NCBI GenBank assembly: GCA_905233165.1
Contig: CAJODL010000006.1
Span: 1-64,000 of the forward strand
DNA length: 64,000 bases
Source: an uncultured Prevotella sp.
Lineage (GTDB): Bacteria; Bacteroidota; Bacteroidia; Bacteroidales; Bacteroidaceae
Reading direction: 5' to 3'
In this document: positions 42,839 to 53,594 of the stretch, piece by piece
Layout of the letters: each line of letters begins with the position of its first letter
Position numbering within the stretch: position 1 is the first letter of the stretch
The notes under the pieces: model-generated
The model's input: only the letters and a program-made list of their open reading frames with translations
What the model was told of the DNA's origin: nothing
Databases searched by the model: none
Made by a program: the position numbers and the translations under genes

Positions 42839-44101
42839 ATGAAAATAGCAGTAGCAGGAACAGGATATGTTGGCCTTTCAATGGCCACCCTATTATCACA
42901 ACATCATGAAGTAACAGCAGTTGATGTTGTTCCTGAGAAAGTCGAGAAGATTAACAATCGCATCTCTCCTATTCAAGATGATTATATTGAGAAATACTTT
43001 GCAGAAAAGGAGTTAAACCTTAAAGCCACTCTCGATGGAGCCGCAGCATATAAGGATGCAGATTTCATTATCATAGCTGCACCTACCAACTACGACCCAG
43101 TACAGAATTTCTTCGATACACACCATATAGAAGATGTCATAGACCTTGTGTTAAGCGTTAACACCAAGGGTGTAATGATAGTAAAAAGTACTATCCCAGT
43201 AGGCTATTGTGAGAAGCTATATAACAAGTACGGCAAATCCCTACGCCTACTCTTTGCACCAGAGTTCTTACGTGAAAGTAAGGCTCTTTATGACAACCTC
43301 TACCCCAGCCGTATCATTGTCGGCTATCCAAAGCTCTTCGAGGTAAACAATCTTGAGGAATTAAAGACAGCAGCCCATACCTTTGCCGATTTACTCATTG
43401 AAGGAGCCGAGAAGAAAGATGTGCCTGTACTGTTTATGGGATTGAAGGAAGCTGAAGCAGTAAAACTGTTTGCTAACACATACCTTGCTCTTCGCGTATC
43501 CTATTTCAACGAATTGGACACATACGCAGAAGTGAAGGACCTTGACCCACAAGCTATAATACAAGGCGTAGGTCTTGACCCACGTATTGGCACACACTAC
43601 AACAACCCATCTTTTGGCTATGGAGGCTATTGTCTTCCTAAGGACACTAAGCAGTTGCTTGCCAACTATCAGGATGTGCCACAGAACATGATGACAGCCA
43701 TCGTGGAGAGTAATCGTACACGTAAAGACTACATAGCCGATACAGTATTAAAGAAAGCAGGCTACTACGCATACAGTCAGGACAACTCTTACGATAATTC
43801 TGCTTCAAAAGAAAAAGAATGTATCATTGGTGTCTATCGTCTCACAATGAAGTCCAATAGCGATAACTTCAGACAAAGTGCCATCCAAGGAATAATGAAA
43901 CGCATCAAAGCCAAGGGAGCAACAGTAATAATATACGAGCCCACCCTCGAAGATGGCACCACTTTCTTTGGTTCAAAAGTTGTCAACGACCTTAATGCCT
44001 TCAAGGCAAAGAGTCACGCCATCATAGCAAACCGCTACGACAGCATCCTTGACGATGTAAAAGAAAAGGTATATACCCGCGATTTGTTTAGAAGAGATTA
44101 A
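42839..44101 (+). CDS. UDP-glucose/GDP-mannose dehydrogenase family protein
   Basis: A 420-residue nucleotide-sugar dehydrogenase that oxidises a sugar nucleotide to its uronic acid with two NAD+. The NAD-binding [17 protein letters not shown] is at the very N-terminus, substrate-site [15 protein letters not shown] is near residue 140, and the catalytic Cys lies in [14 protein letters not shown] near 260. It looks most like UDP-glucose 6-dehydrogenase (Ugd), which would supply glucuronic acid to the exopolysaccharide. The ATG at 42839 is preferred over upstream in-frame starts inside the previous gene. Confidence 0.9.
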   Translation: MKIAVAGTGYVGLSMATLLSQHHEVTAVDVVPEKVEKINNRISPIQDDYIEKYFAEKELNLKATLDGAAAYKDADFIIIAAPTNYDPVQNFFDTHHIEDVIDLVLSVNTKGVMIVKSTIPVGYCEKLYNKYGKSLRLLFAPEFLRESKALYDNLYPSRIIVGYPKLFEVNNLEELKTAAHTFADLLIEGAEKKDVPVLFMGLKEAEAVKLFANTYLALRVSYFNELDTYAEVKDLDPQAIIQGVGLDPRIGTHYNNPSFGYGGYCLPKDTKQLLANYQDVPQNMMTAIVESNRTRKDYIADTVLKKAGYYAYSQDNSYDNSASKEKECIIGVYRLTMKSNSDNFRQSAIQGIMKRIKAKGATVIIYEPTLEDGTTFFGSKVVNDLNAFKAKSHAIIANRYDSILDDVKEKVYTRDLFRRD

Positions 44102-44234
44102 TTTGCGAGCAACTATGAATTGAAGTAGTATAATTAATCTAAATATTATAGAGCTCACGAAGTTATTGAAATAAGGCAAGAAAAGACCACAATAAGTACG
44201 TACGAAAAAATTCGAAAATCGAAAGTATATATAT

Positions 44235-45296
44235 ATGGAAAACCATAGACAGACCATAGATTTCGAAAAGGTCATCAAGGACCTTTGGAGCAGAAAAAAA
44301 ATGTTATTCAAGATCTGGACAATAACAGTTATACTTGCTTGTATATATATATATCCTCAGCCTAGATACTATGACGCGAGTGAGGTCTTGGCGCCAGAAA
44401 TAGTAGAACTTCCTTCAGGTGGCGGGCTTGCATCTTTGGCCAGTAGTTTCGGTTTAAACCTTAACATGGCCATGAGCCAAGACGCTATATACCCTGTATT
44501 GTATCCCGATTTGATTATGTCTAAACAATTCCTGGTATCATTATTTGATATCAAAGTCAAGACTCTGGATGGTAAAGTGGAATGTGATTTGCATACTTAT
44601 CTGTTGAAACATCAGAAAGATGCTTTCTACAATTATCCAAAGACATGGCTGCTTCAGAAGATAGCAGAATGGAAGAACCGCAACAAGCCTGCAGGCAAGA
44701 CAAATGGACAGATAAATCCATTTATCTTGAGTGAGCAGGACATGATGCTAACCGAAGCGTTGGAGGGCATGATACGTTGCTCGGTAAACAAAAAGACAGA
44801 CGTGGTAACTATATCAGTACGTTCACAGGACCCATTGGTATCAGCAACTCTAGCTGATAGTGTCTGTCAGCGATTGCAGGCTGTGATAACTGACTACAGA
44901 ACAAGCAAAGCACGTACGGATGTCGAGTATTATACAAAGATTACAGAAGAAGCGAAGGTGGAATATGACCGCTCAATTGATATATATAGCAAATATTGTG
45001 ACACACACGATAATGTAATCTTACAGGTCTATGCGTCCGAGCGTGACAAACTGGAGAACGAGATGTCAATGCGCTATTCCACATATCAGGCCATGCAGGC
45101 ACAGTTGGAAGCTGCCAAGGCTAAACTGCAGGAGCGCACTCCGGTATTTACCATATTACAGTGTAGCACGGTTCCAATAAGGCCTACAGGACCTAAGCGT
45201 TTGATATTTATCATTGCGATGCTATTCTTATCTACGATATGCACTACGCTATATGTAGGAAAATCAGAATTCAAGAAGGCATTTTCTGCACGCTGA
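44235..45296 (+). CDS. Wzz-like chain length determinant protein
   Basis: A 353-residue inner-membrane protein with the Wzz topology: a short cytoplasmic start (DFEKVIKDLWSRKK), a helix at about 22-40, a long periplasmic helical region (coiled coil about 215-300) and a final helix at about 320-340 after VPIRPTGPKR, the conserved proline-rich motif. It has no C-terminal tyrosine kinase domain, unlike Wzc. It should set polymer length together with the polymerase at 46759. The 133-base spacer before it is the longest in the cluster. Confidence 0.85.
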   Translation: MENHRQTIDFEKVIKDLWSRKKMLFKIWTITVILACIYIYPQPRYYDASEVLAPEIVELPSGGGLASLASSFGLNLNMAMSQDAIYPVLYPDLIMSKQFLVSLFDIKVKTLDGKVECDLHTYLLKHQKDAFYNYPKTWLLQKIAEWKNRNKPAGKTNGQINPFILSEQDMMLTEALEGMIRCSVNKKTDVVTISVRSQDPLVSATLADSVCQRLQAVITDYRTSKARTDVEYYTKITEEAKVEYDRSIDIYSKYCDTHDNVILQVYASERDKLENEMSMRYSTYQAMQAQLEAAKAKLQERTPVFTILQCSTVPIRPTGPKRLIFIIAMLFLSTICTTLYVGKSEFKKAFSAR

Positions 45297-45320
45297 TTAT
45301 AGAGTGTACAGGAAAATACA

Positions 45321-46754
45321 ATGAGTGTAAAAAGGAATTTTGCATATAGTTTTGTACTGACGGTAAGCGGATATGTCTTCCCCCTGCTGACCTACCCCTA
45401 CGTGTCACGCGTACTGGGTGTGAGTGGCATCGGAATATGCGACTTTGTTGACAGTATCATCAACTATTTCATATTGTTTTCCATGATGGGAATCGATGCA
45501 TGTGGAATTCGTGAAATAGCAGCTCACAAGGATGAACCTGCAAAACGTTCCAGTTTGTTCCGAAGCATAATTTCGCTTAACATCATCAGCACCGCTATCG
45601 CATTGGTTGTATTGTTGACAGCAATGTATACCGTACCTGCACTGGCTCAGTATCGTAAAATGCTATACATTGGTGTTATGAAACTGATTGCAAACATATT
45701 CTTGATAGAGTGGTTCTATACCGGTATGGAGAACTTTGCATACATCACCAAGCGCAGCATTGCTATCAAGTTAATATACGTAGCAAGTATATTTTTCTTT
45801 ATCAGAAAACCAGATGATTACCCTATATATTATATCCTTACGGTTACTACAATTGTGCTGAATGCAGGATGGAACCTAATTTATGCCAGAAAATTTGTTA
45901 CGTTAAGCCTGAAGGATATATCTATTAAACCCCTGCTGGCCACTTTTTTCTCGATAGGACTTTATAAAATCATCACATCCATCTACACCACTATGAATGT
46001 AACGTGGCTGGGATTTGTAACTAACACTGATCAGGTAGGATATTACACATCTGCTACGAAGCTTTATACAATTATCATATCAGCGTTTACAGCTTTCACT
46101 AGTGTCATGTTGCCCAGATTGTCAGCTCTACATGCTCAGGGCAACGAGAAGGAGTTTTGGGACAAAATAAGACTCTCGGTAGAGGCTTTGGCTTTTTTTT
46201 CTTTCCCTGTAATAGTATTTTCTATTATATATGCACCCAACATTTTGCATTTACTATTAGGGGACGGCTTTGAAGGGTCGTATCTGCCTTTCCGTATTAT
46301 AGCTCCTTTAATATTTATTATTGGATATGAGCAAATTCTAGTTTTGCAGATTCTCATTCCACGCAAATATGATAGGATTGTCTTGTGCAATTCTATAATA
46401 GGTGCCACACTGGCTGTCCTGACAAACCTTATGATAGTAAAATCATATGGTGCAACTGGATCTGCTATTGTTTGGTTTATATCCGAAGTGGCAGTTCTAA
46501 CGGCAACACTGCTTTTTGTCTGCAGGAACACCCTTTACACATTGCCATTACGAATTATTGGGCGATATATGGTATGCTATGTACCTTTGTTCATTGTCCT
46601 GCATCTGATACACAGAACATTGGAAGTAGGTGATTTAACAATACTTCTAATGACTGGTTCAGTGGTGCTGCTGTATACATTAGTTATTCAGAAGTATTAT
46701 ATAAAATCGCCTGTAGCAGTACAGATTATAGACAAGTTACGATTAGGACGTTAG
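45321..46754 (+). CDS. Wzx-like oligosaccharide flippase
   Basis: A 477-residue protein with about 12-14 hydrophobic helices, of the polysaccharide-specific MATE-like transporter family. NFAYSFVLTVSGYVFPLLTYPYVSRVLGV at the start is cut here only in sense: the segment LLTYPYVSRVLGVSGIG is the typical Wzx beginning. It would flip lipid-linked repeat units across the inner membrane. It lies between the chain-length regulator and the polymerase, the expected order for a Wzy-dependent system. Confidence 0.87.
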   Translation: MSVKRNFAYSFVLTVSGYVFPLLTYPYVSRVLGVSGIGICDFVDSIINYFILFSMMGIDACGIREIAAHKDEPAKRSSLFRSIISLNIISTAIALVVLLTAMYTVPALAQYRKMLYIGVMKLIANIFLIEWFYTGMENFAYITKRSIAIKLIYVASIFFFIRKPDDYPIYYILTVTTIVLNAGWNLIYARKFVTLSLKDISIKPLLATFFSIGLYKIITSIYTTMNVTWLGFVTNTDQVGYYTSATKLYTIIISAFTAFTSVMLPRLSALHAQGNEKEFWDKIRLSVEALAFFSFPVIVFSIIYAPNILHLLLGDGFEGSYLPFRIIAPLIFIIGYEQILVLQILIPRKYDRIVLCNSIIGATLAVLTNLMIVKSYGATGSAIVWFISEVAVLTATLLFVCRNTLYTLPLRIIGRYMVCYVPLFIVLHLIHRTLEVGDLTILLMTGSVVLLYTLVIQKYYIKSPVAVQIIDKLRLGR

Positions 46755-46758
46755 ACAT

Positions 46759-48021
46759 ATGGCAACAAACAATATAACAACAGGCAAATATGACTTCATG
46801 ATGATTGTTAAAAATATCATGATAGTCATAACTATGTTTATATTGGCTGCAATACTTGGTAATGGGTTCAATCTGATCGGCTGGTCATACATTGTACAGG
46901 TACGATACTATCTGTTAATGGGCATGATATGCATTGGGCTGGCAACATTATATTTCTTCCAATACAGAAATCAGCCCATCACATTCAAATACTATACTGC
47001 TTTTATTACTCTATGGCCGTTCTGTGTGATCCTGTCGTCGTTTTTGCAAGACGGCATTCTGATTGAGGAGTTTTCACAGATAATTTCGTGGACATTCGTC
47101 GGATCTTTCTTTTTCATTTTCTATCGGTTTAGGTTCAGTGAAAAGATGATTTTGTGGATACTGGGATTGTATGCACTCACCACTGCCGTAATACAGATAG
47201 CGCAACAGATGGATCCGTTATTTGCTATTTTTGGTGGTAATCCTGAAGATGTAGGGGATGTAGTCAACACTGAGGAGAGAAACGGATTGGCACGTTTTTT
47301 TGTAGGATGCATCCCTGTACAGATGGTGGCTCTGTACTATTCATGGTGCAAGATGCAGAAAACTTTCAGCATATATTGGGGAATATTAACTGCGCTTATG
47401 CTCGTATCCATTTATCTATATCTGACCAAACAGGTATTAATCTCTACGATATTTACTATTGGGGTATCCTTTTACATGATTAAAGGTCGGAGAGTTAAGA
47501 TACAGGCTTGTGTGTTGGCTGTAGTATGTCTTTTGGGCTTAGCATTGTTCTGGGAAGACTTGTTTGGTGAATTGATTCAGGATAGTAAGGATGAAAGTTT
47601 CTCACATGCCATACGATTTGAATTTATCGAATATATTGTGGATTACAACCTAACAGATCCAATAGGAGTGTTGTTTGGTCATGGAACCTCAAAGCCTTGG
47701 TTTGCTGAATTAGAGCACATGCTGTATTATCCTTCTGATATTGGTTTTTTCGGTGAATCTATCTATTTCGGCTGGTTGTGGGCTTTAGCTTATTTCTATG
47801 TAGTATTCCGTATAATGGTAACATACCGACACAAGATTCCCACATATATCAAACTATTTATAATCTGCTCGGGGATGATTTCCATATTTATCTTTCCCTA
47901 CAGAAATCGTATTGAGACATTTAATTGGATATGTATGATATATATATGTTCATTGTACATTGATGACAGAAAAGATCTTGTATTGGATAAAGAAACAGAA
48001 CCTAAAATTCCCAAGATATGA
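46759..48021 (+). CDS. Wzy-like polysaccharide polymerase
   Basis: A 420-residue, very hydrophobic protein with about ten to eleven helices and a larger periplasmic loop around residues 280-325 (including FGHGTSKPWF). Polymerases of this kind share little sequence, so the call rests on topology, the loop and the place after the flippase. The stop overlaps the next glycosyltransferase by four bases. An O-antigen ligase is an alternative reading. Confidence 0.7.
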   Translation: MATNNITTGKYDFMMIVKNIMIVITMFILAAILGNGFNLIGWSYIVQVRYYLLMGMICIGLATLYFFQYRNQPITFKYYTAFITLWPFCVILSSFLQDGILIEEFSQIISWTFVGSFFFIFYRFRFSEKMILWILGLYALTTAVIQIAQQMDPLFAIFGGNPEDVGDVVNTEERNGLARFFVGCIPVQMVALYYSWCKMQKTFSIYWGILTALMLVSIYLYLTKQVLISTIFTIGVSFYMIKGRRVKIQACVLAVVCLLGLALFWEDLFGELIQDSKDESFSHAIRFEFIEYIVDYNLTDPIGVLFGHGTSKPWFAELEHMLYYPSDIGFFGESIYFGWLWALAYFYVVFRIMVTYRHKIPTYIKLFIICSGMISIFIFPYRNRIETFNWICMIYICSLYIDDRKDLVLDKETEPKIPKI

Positions 48022-48950
48022 CGTTTTCTATAATCATTCCATCTTACAAGAGGCGCTATCTCGACGAAGCGATAAACAGCGTCATTTCCCAGACGTGCGA
48101 TGATTGGGAACTGATTGTGGTAAACGATTGTTCGCCAGAAGACATTGACACAGTTGTCAATCCTTATTTAAACAACTCTAAAATAAAATACCACATTAAC
48201 AATTATCATTTTGGAGCAGAACGCCTATGCGAGAACTGGAACAGTTGCTTAAAATACTGCACTGGCGACTACATTATATGCATGGGTGATGATGACAAAC
48301 TGGCGCCATGCTGTTTGGAAGAATACAAAAAAATGATTAATAAATATCCTCAGGTGGAAATCCTACATGGTCAGACTGATATCATCGACGAACATGGTGA
48401 AGTCTGTGAATTGTTGGAGCCTCGATATGAGTACGAAACTGCACTACAGCTGATATATTATCGATGGGCAGGATTAGGCCGTCAACAATTTATCGGTGAC
48501 TTCTGCTATAAAAGAGAACCTCTTGTAAAACGTGGCGGATTTTATAGTTTGCCCTTTGCTTGGGGTAGCGATGATATATCTGCTGTAATGGCAGCTACAG
48601 CAGCAGGTATAGCAAACACGGAAAAAATCTGTTTTATGTATCGGAAGAACCGCTTTTCCATTTCATCAGACACAAACAACAAGCGTAAAGCTTATGCGCT
48701 GATTCTGCAGTGGAAATGGTACAAAACTTTTTTTAATGAGTATAGGATAGGAGCGCCCCAAGATATGCTCACCATCGACCTACTGAAAGAAATGATGCCA
48801 TTACATTTTAGATTTAAGATTAATGACACGATATGCAAAGACCTGCGTGTTGGAAGATGTAATGTGTTGTATTGGCTGAGAAACAGAAAATTCTATAATG
48901 TCACAGTAAAAGATATACTAATCCAACTTGTCAAATCTCTAAAACGATAA
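48018..48950 (+). CDS. Family 2 glycosyltransferase
   Basis: A 310-residue GT2 enzyme. FSIIIPSYKRRYLDEAINSV opens the nucleotide-binding fold, VVNDCSPEDID follows, and MGDDDKLAP holds the DxD metal site near residue 92. It adds one sugar of the repeat unit on the cytoplasmic face. The start overlaps the polymerase stop by four bases and the next gene begins five bases after its end. Confidence 0.85.
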   Translation: MTFSIIIPSYKRRYLDEAINSVISQTCDDWELIVVNDCSPEDIDTVVNPYLNNSKIKYHINNYHFGAERLCENWNSCLKYCTGDYIICMGDDDKLAPCCLEEYKKMINKYPQVEILHGQTDIIDEHGEVCELLEPRYEYETALQLIYYRWAGLGRQQFIGDFCYKREPLVKRGGFYSLPFAWGSDDISAVMAATAAGIANTEKICFMYRKNRFSISSDTNNKRKAYALILQWKWYKTFFNEYRIGAPQDMLTIDLLKEMMPLHFRFKINDTICKDLRVGRCNVLYWLRNRKFYNVTVKDILIQLVKSLKR

Positions 48951-48954
48951 AGTC

Positions 48955-50145
48955 ATGAACAGGAAAATAGCTTTTATAACGGAGGGATTCATGGGTAGTA
49001 CCCTACCCTTGATACGTCAGCTATGTTCAAGAGGATATAACGTTGATTTGTACTATTGCAAAAGAGAAATACACGAACCAGAAGCATGCGAGTTGGAATA
49101 TTGTGCAGAACATTATGGGATAAACACCATTCCAAGAGAGATGTATCACGGCATCACACAATATGTAGGTACTAATAACCTGACAATATACACATTTTCA
49201 CAGATAAAGCCATTCCGTTCTGTTCCTGTAGTTCGAAACATTACCCAGTTGATTATGAAATATCAGTCATACAAGGCAGCGCAGGTAATCAACGCTGAAA
49301 ATTATGATGCCGTTAACCTGATATGCAACTATGATATGATGCACATGATAGACCTGCTTCATTATCTTAATGGTAATGCGATTGTATCAATGCACGAGGT
49401 CTGGAATCATGCCAAGCCATCTATCAAGCCTTCTAAACTATTGGCTGAAATTATACACAAACGTTGTAAGATTGTGCTATTTTCTGATCATTCCAAAAGC
49501 GATATTACCCAGATAGATGGTATTAACATGGATTTGGTAAAGGTAAATCCCTTCGGTCTATTTGACTCATATGCTTCATTGTCTGAAAGTGAACTGCCAG
49601 AAAAGCTTCCAGAAAAATACTTATTATTCTTTGGTTACATCAGACCATATAAAGGCTTGGGTATTCTTCACGATGCAATAAAGACGATGGGAGATGCATT
49701 AAACGGCTACAAGATTGTAATTGCAGGTGAGGGGGATGATCCTGTATTAGAAGAAATAAAAAACGACGACAGGTTTGTCTTAATTCCGCGTTTTATCCAT
49801 AACAGGGAGTTAGTTACCATGATTAAGCATGCATATGCTGTAGTATGTCCATACCTGACTATGTCGCAAAGTGGAATACCACAAACCACTTTTCCGTTTG
49901 GAACGCCGATAATAGCATCTGATTTGGACGGATTCAACGAAATTATTACACATGAGGTTGGGATGTTGTTTCCTACAGGAGACTCTCAATCATTGGCCCA
50001 ATGCATCTCCGATTTGATACAACATCCCAACAAGCGCGAACAAATGCATCGGCATATTGCCTCCTTCAGCCAACGTTATCCCAAATATGATTGGGGGAAT
50101 ATCTGTGATAATTATTTAAAAATCATAGTGAATGGCCACGAATAA
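48955..50145 (+). CDS. Family 4 glycosyltransferase
   Basis: A 396-residue GT-B fold glycosyltransferase. The N-terminal half begins IAFITEGFMGSTLPLIRQL, and the C-terminal half shows the donor-binding pattern: FFGYIRPYKGLGIL, IAGEGDDPVL and then CPYLTMSQSGIPQTTFPFGTP, with the E of the EX7E-like site replaced by Gln/Ser surroundings. Donor sugar unknown. It overlaps the next acyltransferase gene by 14 bases. Confidence 0.82.
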   Translation: MNRKIAFITEGFMGSTLPLIRQLCSRGYNVDLYYCKREIHEPEACELEYCAEHYGINTIPREMYHGITQYVGTNNLTIYTFSQIKPFRSVPVVRNITQLIMKYQSYKAAQVINAENYDAVNLICNYDMMHMIDLLHYLNGNAIVSMHEVWNHAKPSIKPSKLLAEIIHKRCKIVLFSDHSKSDITQIDGINMDLVKVNPFGLFDSYASLSESELPEKLPEKYLLFFGYIRPYKGLGILHDAIKTMGDALNGYKIVIAGEGDDPVLEEIKNDDRFVLIPRFIHNRELVTMIKHAYAVVCPYLTMSQSGIPQTTFPFGTPIIASDLDGFNEIITHEVGMLFPTGDSQSLAQCISDLIQHPNKREQMHRHIASFSQRYPKYDWGNICDNYLKIIVNGHE

Positions 50146-51115
50146 TAGAACCGCATACCTTGACAATGTCGCTGGCATATTGATTGTACATATGATATAT
50201 ACCTATCATATTGCATATGCCTGCTCTTTGCATGATAACACATGCATTCAAGCAATCAACAACGTTCTATTTTTTTTCATGGCATGGTTTTTATTCAAAG
50301 GAGGAATGACTTATAAAAATAAACCGACAAAAGATATGTTCAAGAAATCTGCCAAAAGGTTGTTAGTACCTTATGCATGTTTCTGTCTTATCGGTATTGT
50401 CATTGATTTTACATTGAAATATTTTAGTAACAGTTTCCCAGGATTTATATCTTTCATAAAAGATGAGGCGTATACTTTTCTTACAACATCAATTGTATGG
50501 TCAACAGGAGCTTCGTGGTTCCTGCTCACATTATTCCTTGTAAGAAATGTATATAACTATATCTCGGATAAGTTATATAGTTGGCAAATTGCATTGCTAT
50601 GCCTACTGGCATCTTTCACGCTAACATTTGTCAAAGATGTCATCCCATGCTATATCAGTAATTTCTTTCATGGAATGGCATTATTCAGTATGGGTAACTC
50701 GCTAAAAAACACAAGATTCAACAAGCCTCTCCTGTTCATATCCATATGTATTTTTACTCTTAGTTTTTACATCCCTTCTAAAATAGACTTTCGAGACAAT
50801 AGCGTGATATGCGGCCATTATCTGATGGCTGTGGCATACGAAATTGCCGGTTGTATCATCATCAACAATTTTTTCTCACAATTTTGCAACAAGCATGTCA
50901 TTCTGCTCACCTATATTGGCAAAAACTCAATGGTGTTTTATTTAGTACACTATCCTGTAATGTATATAACGATACACATCATTTCGCAGATTATGAATCT
51001 GAAGGATGATATGGTAGTAATGTTTGTGATAACTGTACTGATTGTCACTGTATCGCTGATTGTTGCCGACAGGATTTTCAAGCATGACAAACTTAAATTC
51101 GTTATAGGAGGATGA
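50132..51115 (+). CDS. Acyltransferase family 3-like membrane protein
   Basis: A 327-residue membrane protein with about ten helices. YLDNVAGILIVHMIYTYHIAYA carries the family's early His region in a form close to fucose or sugar O-acetyltransferases of capsule loci, and FFMAWFLFKGGMTYKNK is the second motif. It probably acetylates the exopolysaccharide. It overlaps the preceding glycosyltransferase and is followed after one base by the beta-helix gene, with an AGGAGG site in between. Confidence 0.78.
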   Translation: MATNNRTAYLDNVAGILIVHMIYTYHIAYACSLHDNTCIQAINNVLFFFMAWFLFKGGMTYKNKPTKDMFKKSAKRLLVPYACFCLIGIVIDFTLKYFSNSFPGFISFIKDEAYTFLTTSIVWSTGASWFLLTLFLVRNVYNYISDKLYSWQIALLCLLASFTLTFVKDVIPCYISNFFHGMALFSMGNSLKNTRFNKPLLFISICIFTLSFYIPSKIDFRDNSVICGHYLMAVAYEIAGCIIINNFFSQFCNKHVILLTYIGKNSMVFYLVHYPVMYITIHIISQIMNLKDDMVVMFVITVLIVTVSLIVADRIFKHDKLKFVIGG

Positions 51116-51116
51116 A

Positions 51117-52688
51117 ATGGGGGACTATACAAAACTAATATATTGGATTGTTGGCATATTAATGTGCATAGCATCATCTAAGGTCTATTCTAAACAGGTT
51201 ATAGAAATCAGTACACAAAGTAGGTTTGATTCCCTGACATCTATCATCACTCATCAATTGGAGAAGGGAGAAAAGGATATATATATACAACTGGCACCTC
51301 AAAGGTTTAAATTCTCTGAAAATCATTTACACCTGAAGGACCTCTCCTACCCCAAATCCTCTGTAACAATCTCCGGAAAAGAAGGAACAGTGATATTCTC
51401 GGATGGTATGGGATATTCAAAAGGGGATGCATACAGATATGGCTTCAACCATCAGAATACATTTTTGGATGACCAACTGCAGGAATTGCCCATATGGAGT
51501 GAAAGCATGATAGCAAATGACACCATACGTATTATTGACCCGAGTGTCAAAAGCTGCTTCATACCATATCGAGGACTAGAACCACAGGCAGGTAAACTAT
51601 GCCACTATACCTTTGTGCTTGTTACTATGTGGTTTACCAGCAGCATTTACAAAGTATCAGAGATTACTGACGACGGTGTATTCTTTGAGTGCACAGATTT
51701 GAACGATGGCAATTGGCTGAAGACGTATAATATCAACTTGGATTATGCTTATACAAAACATTGCGATATCCCTATTCAGATGCCTCGTTTCAGACTATGC
51801 AACACAGTTTTTGCGACGAACACAATAGCTGATGGGTATGTCAGATTCAAGAAGGAAAGGATACACGAATGCAGAAATACTACATTTGTTTGTTTGGAAG
51901 GTTGCAGGTTAAAATCATTCAACATTGACGGAATCTGTTTCAATGGCAATGCCTACAATTGGGACAAACATTTGATTCAGACGTCTAACTGTAATTTTAC
52001 AAAAGGCCTATATATCACTAACAATATGTTCAGATACCTGAAAAGTCTGGCAGTAGAAATCAAGGCGACAGAAAACTTGACATTCTATGGCAATCATGCC
52101 ATATTTTGCTCGTCTGGTATTATACGTTCCAACAACAACTGCAAGAATACGAAGGTTCTGAACAACCGCTTTGAACAATGCGGAACAGGACTTACGAATA
52201 TTCCTATTGTCCAAACAGTAGGCACAGAGTTTCTAGTCAAAGGTAACGTCTTGTCAGATTTTGGATACTCAGGTTTGAACAGTGGTGTATTCTGGGGTGA
52301 AGAAATGAGGTATAAGTGCTCTGGCATCATAGAGGACAATGAACTGTTTTATACACACCGAACCCTTGACAACATTAATAAACTGACACTTATTGATAGT
52401 GGAGCCATATACATCTCGACTCAAAACTATAAAATAATAATCAGAAACAATTACATACATGATTATATCGGAATCTGGCATTACAGAGGTATATATATGG
52501 ACGATGGTGCCAATAACTGTCATGTATATAATAATAAGGTGCGCAATACGCCTACAGCCTACTGCATTCAGTTCAGTAGTCAGGGAAAAGAGAGTGATCC
52601 TAATAACAAAGCGCCCTTCTTCTGCAGAGGGAACTTAGAGACTAACAATGACTGTGATGGTAAGATATATTTAAAACAACAAGAATAA
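51117..52688 (+). CDS. Exported right-handed beta-helix protein
   Basis: A 523-residue protein with an N-terminal signal (about residues 8-27, ending KVYSK). From about residue 250 it shows parallel beta-helix rungs with recurring NN and N-x-F/I positions (CNFTKGLYITNNMF, LTFYGNHAIF, TKVLNNRFEQ, IIIRNNYIHDY). The fold suits a polysaccharide lyase, epimerase or hydrolase acting on the polymer in the periplasm. No catalytic motif was recognised. An AGGAGG site precedes the start. Confidence 0.72.
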   Translation: MGDYTKLIYWIVGILMCIASSKVYSKQVIEISTQSRFDSLTSIITHQLEKGEKDIYIQLAPQRFKFSENHLHLKDLSYPKSSVTISGKEGTVIFSDGMGYSKGDAYRYGFNHQNTFLDDQLQELPIWSESMIANDTIRIIDPSVKSCFIPYRGLEPQAGKLCHYTFVLVTMWFTSSIYKVSEITDDGVFFECTDLNDGNWLKTYNINLDYAYTKHCDIPIQMPRFRLCNTVFATNTIADGYVRFKKERIHECRNTTFVCLEGCRLKSFNIDGICFNGNAYNWDKHLIQTSNCNFTKGLYITNNMFRYLKSLAVEIKATENLTFYGNHAIFCSSGIIRSNNNCKNTKVLNNRFEQCGTGLTNIPIVQTVGTEFLVKGNVLSDFGYSGLNSGVFWGEEMRYKCSGIIEDNELFYTHRTLDNINKLTLIDSGAIYISTQNYKIIIRNNYIHDYIGIWHYRGIYMDDGANNCHVYNNKVRNTPTAYCIQFSSQGKESDPNNKAPFFCRGNLETNNDCDGKIYLKQQE

Positions 52689-53594
52689 ATGATACATATT
52701 GCTACAATAATTACATGTTATAACCGTAAGGAGAAAACAATTTCTTCATTACGACACATGTATGCTGCTCAGGAATACTATAATTCTACATCGAAAGAAA
52801 AAATTGACATCGTATTATATATGACCGACGATGGTTGCACAGACGGCACATCCGAGGCCGTACAGAATACTTTTCCCAACAAGAAAATACATATACAGAA
52901 AAGTAACGGAGATCTGTTCTGGGCACGTGGAATGAACTTCTCATGGAAGGTGGCGGCAAAGGATAGAGAATGGGATTATTATCTGCTACTTAACGATGAT
53001 ACTGACATGACTGTAGATTGTTTCAACCAACTTTTTGAAGCGGAGCAATATTCTATGGGACATCATGAAAAAGAGGCATTGGTTGGCGGAATAATTGCTT
53101 CAAAAGAAAATCGTAACAAGATAATATATGGTGGTGAGAGTTTTCTGACAAAGTTTACTGCCAAACTTCAACTTATGTTTCCTTCAGGTAAGCCACAACA
53201 GTGTGACCTGCTCAATGCAAACATAATGTTTGTGCCCAAAAGCATCTTCCAAAGAATAGGAATTTTCTACCCATATAGACATGGTTGCGCAGATTCAGAT
53301 TATTCGGCAATGGCGAAAAGAGCAGGGTTCTTAGTTTTCGTAACCTCAGGGATCTGTGGATATTGTGATTTTGACCACTGGACCAAGGCTGATGACAAGG
53401 TAAATATCGTCAAGATGACACTTCAAGAACGAAAGGCTTATTTCAACCATCCGCTTCATTCAAATAAAGACTATCTGACATTAATAAGACGTATAACACC
53501 TTGGCGTTATCCGTTTGTATGGTTGTTCAGGAACATGGTCGTGTATTGTCCTTCGTTATATTATAAAATTACATTTAGAAGATATAAAAAATGA
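52689..53594 (+). CDS. Family 2 glycosyltransferase
   Basis: A 301-residue GT2 enzyme. IATIITCYNRKEKTISSL begins the fold, TDDGCTDGTSEAV binds the nucleotide, and LLLNDDTDM holds the DxD-like site near residue 100. The layout (later CDLLNANIMFVPKSIF) resembles rhamnosyltransferase-like GT2 enzymes, but the donor is not certain. It begins on the base after the beta-helix stop and overlaps the next gene by four bases. Confidence 0.85.
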   Translation: MIHIATIITCYNRKEKTISSLRHMYAAQEYYNSTSKEKIDIVLYMTDDGCTDGTSEAVQNTFPNKKIHIQKSNGDLFWARGMNFSWKVAAKDREWDYYLLLNDDTDMTVDCFNQLFEAEQYSMGHHEKEALVGGIIASKENRNKIIYGGESFLTKFTAKLQLMFPSGKPQQCDLLNANIMFVPKSIFQRIGIFYPYRHGCADSDYSAMAKRAGFLVFVTSGICGYCDFDHWTKADDKVNIVKMTLQERKAYFNHPLHSNKDYLTLIRRITPWRYPFVWLFRNMVVYCPSLYYKITFRRYKK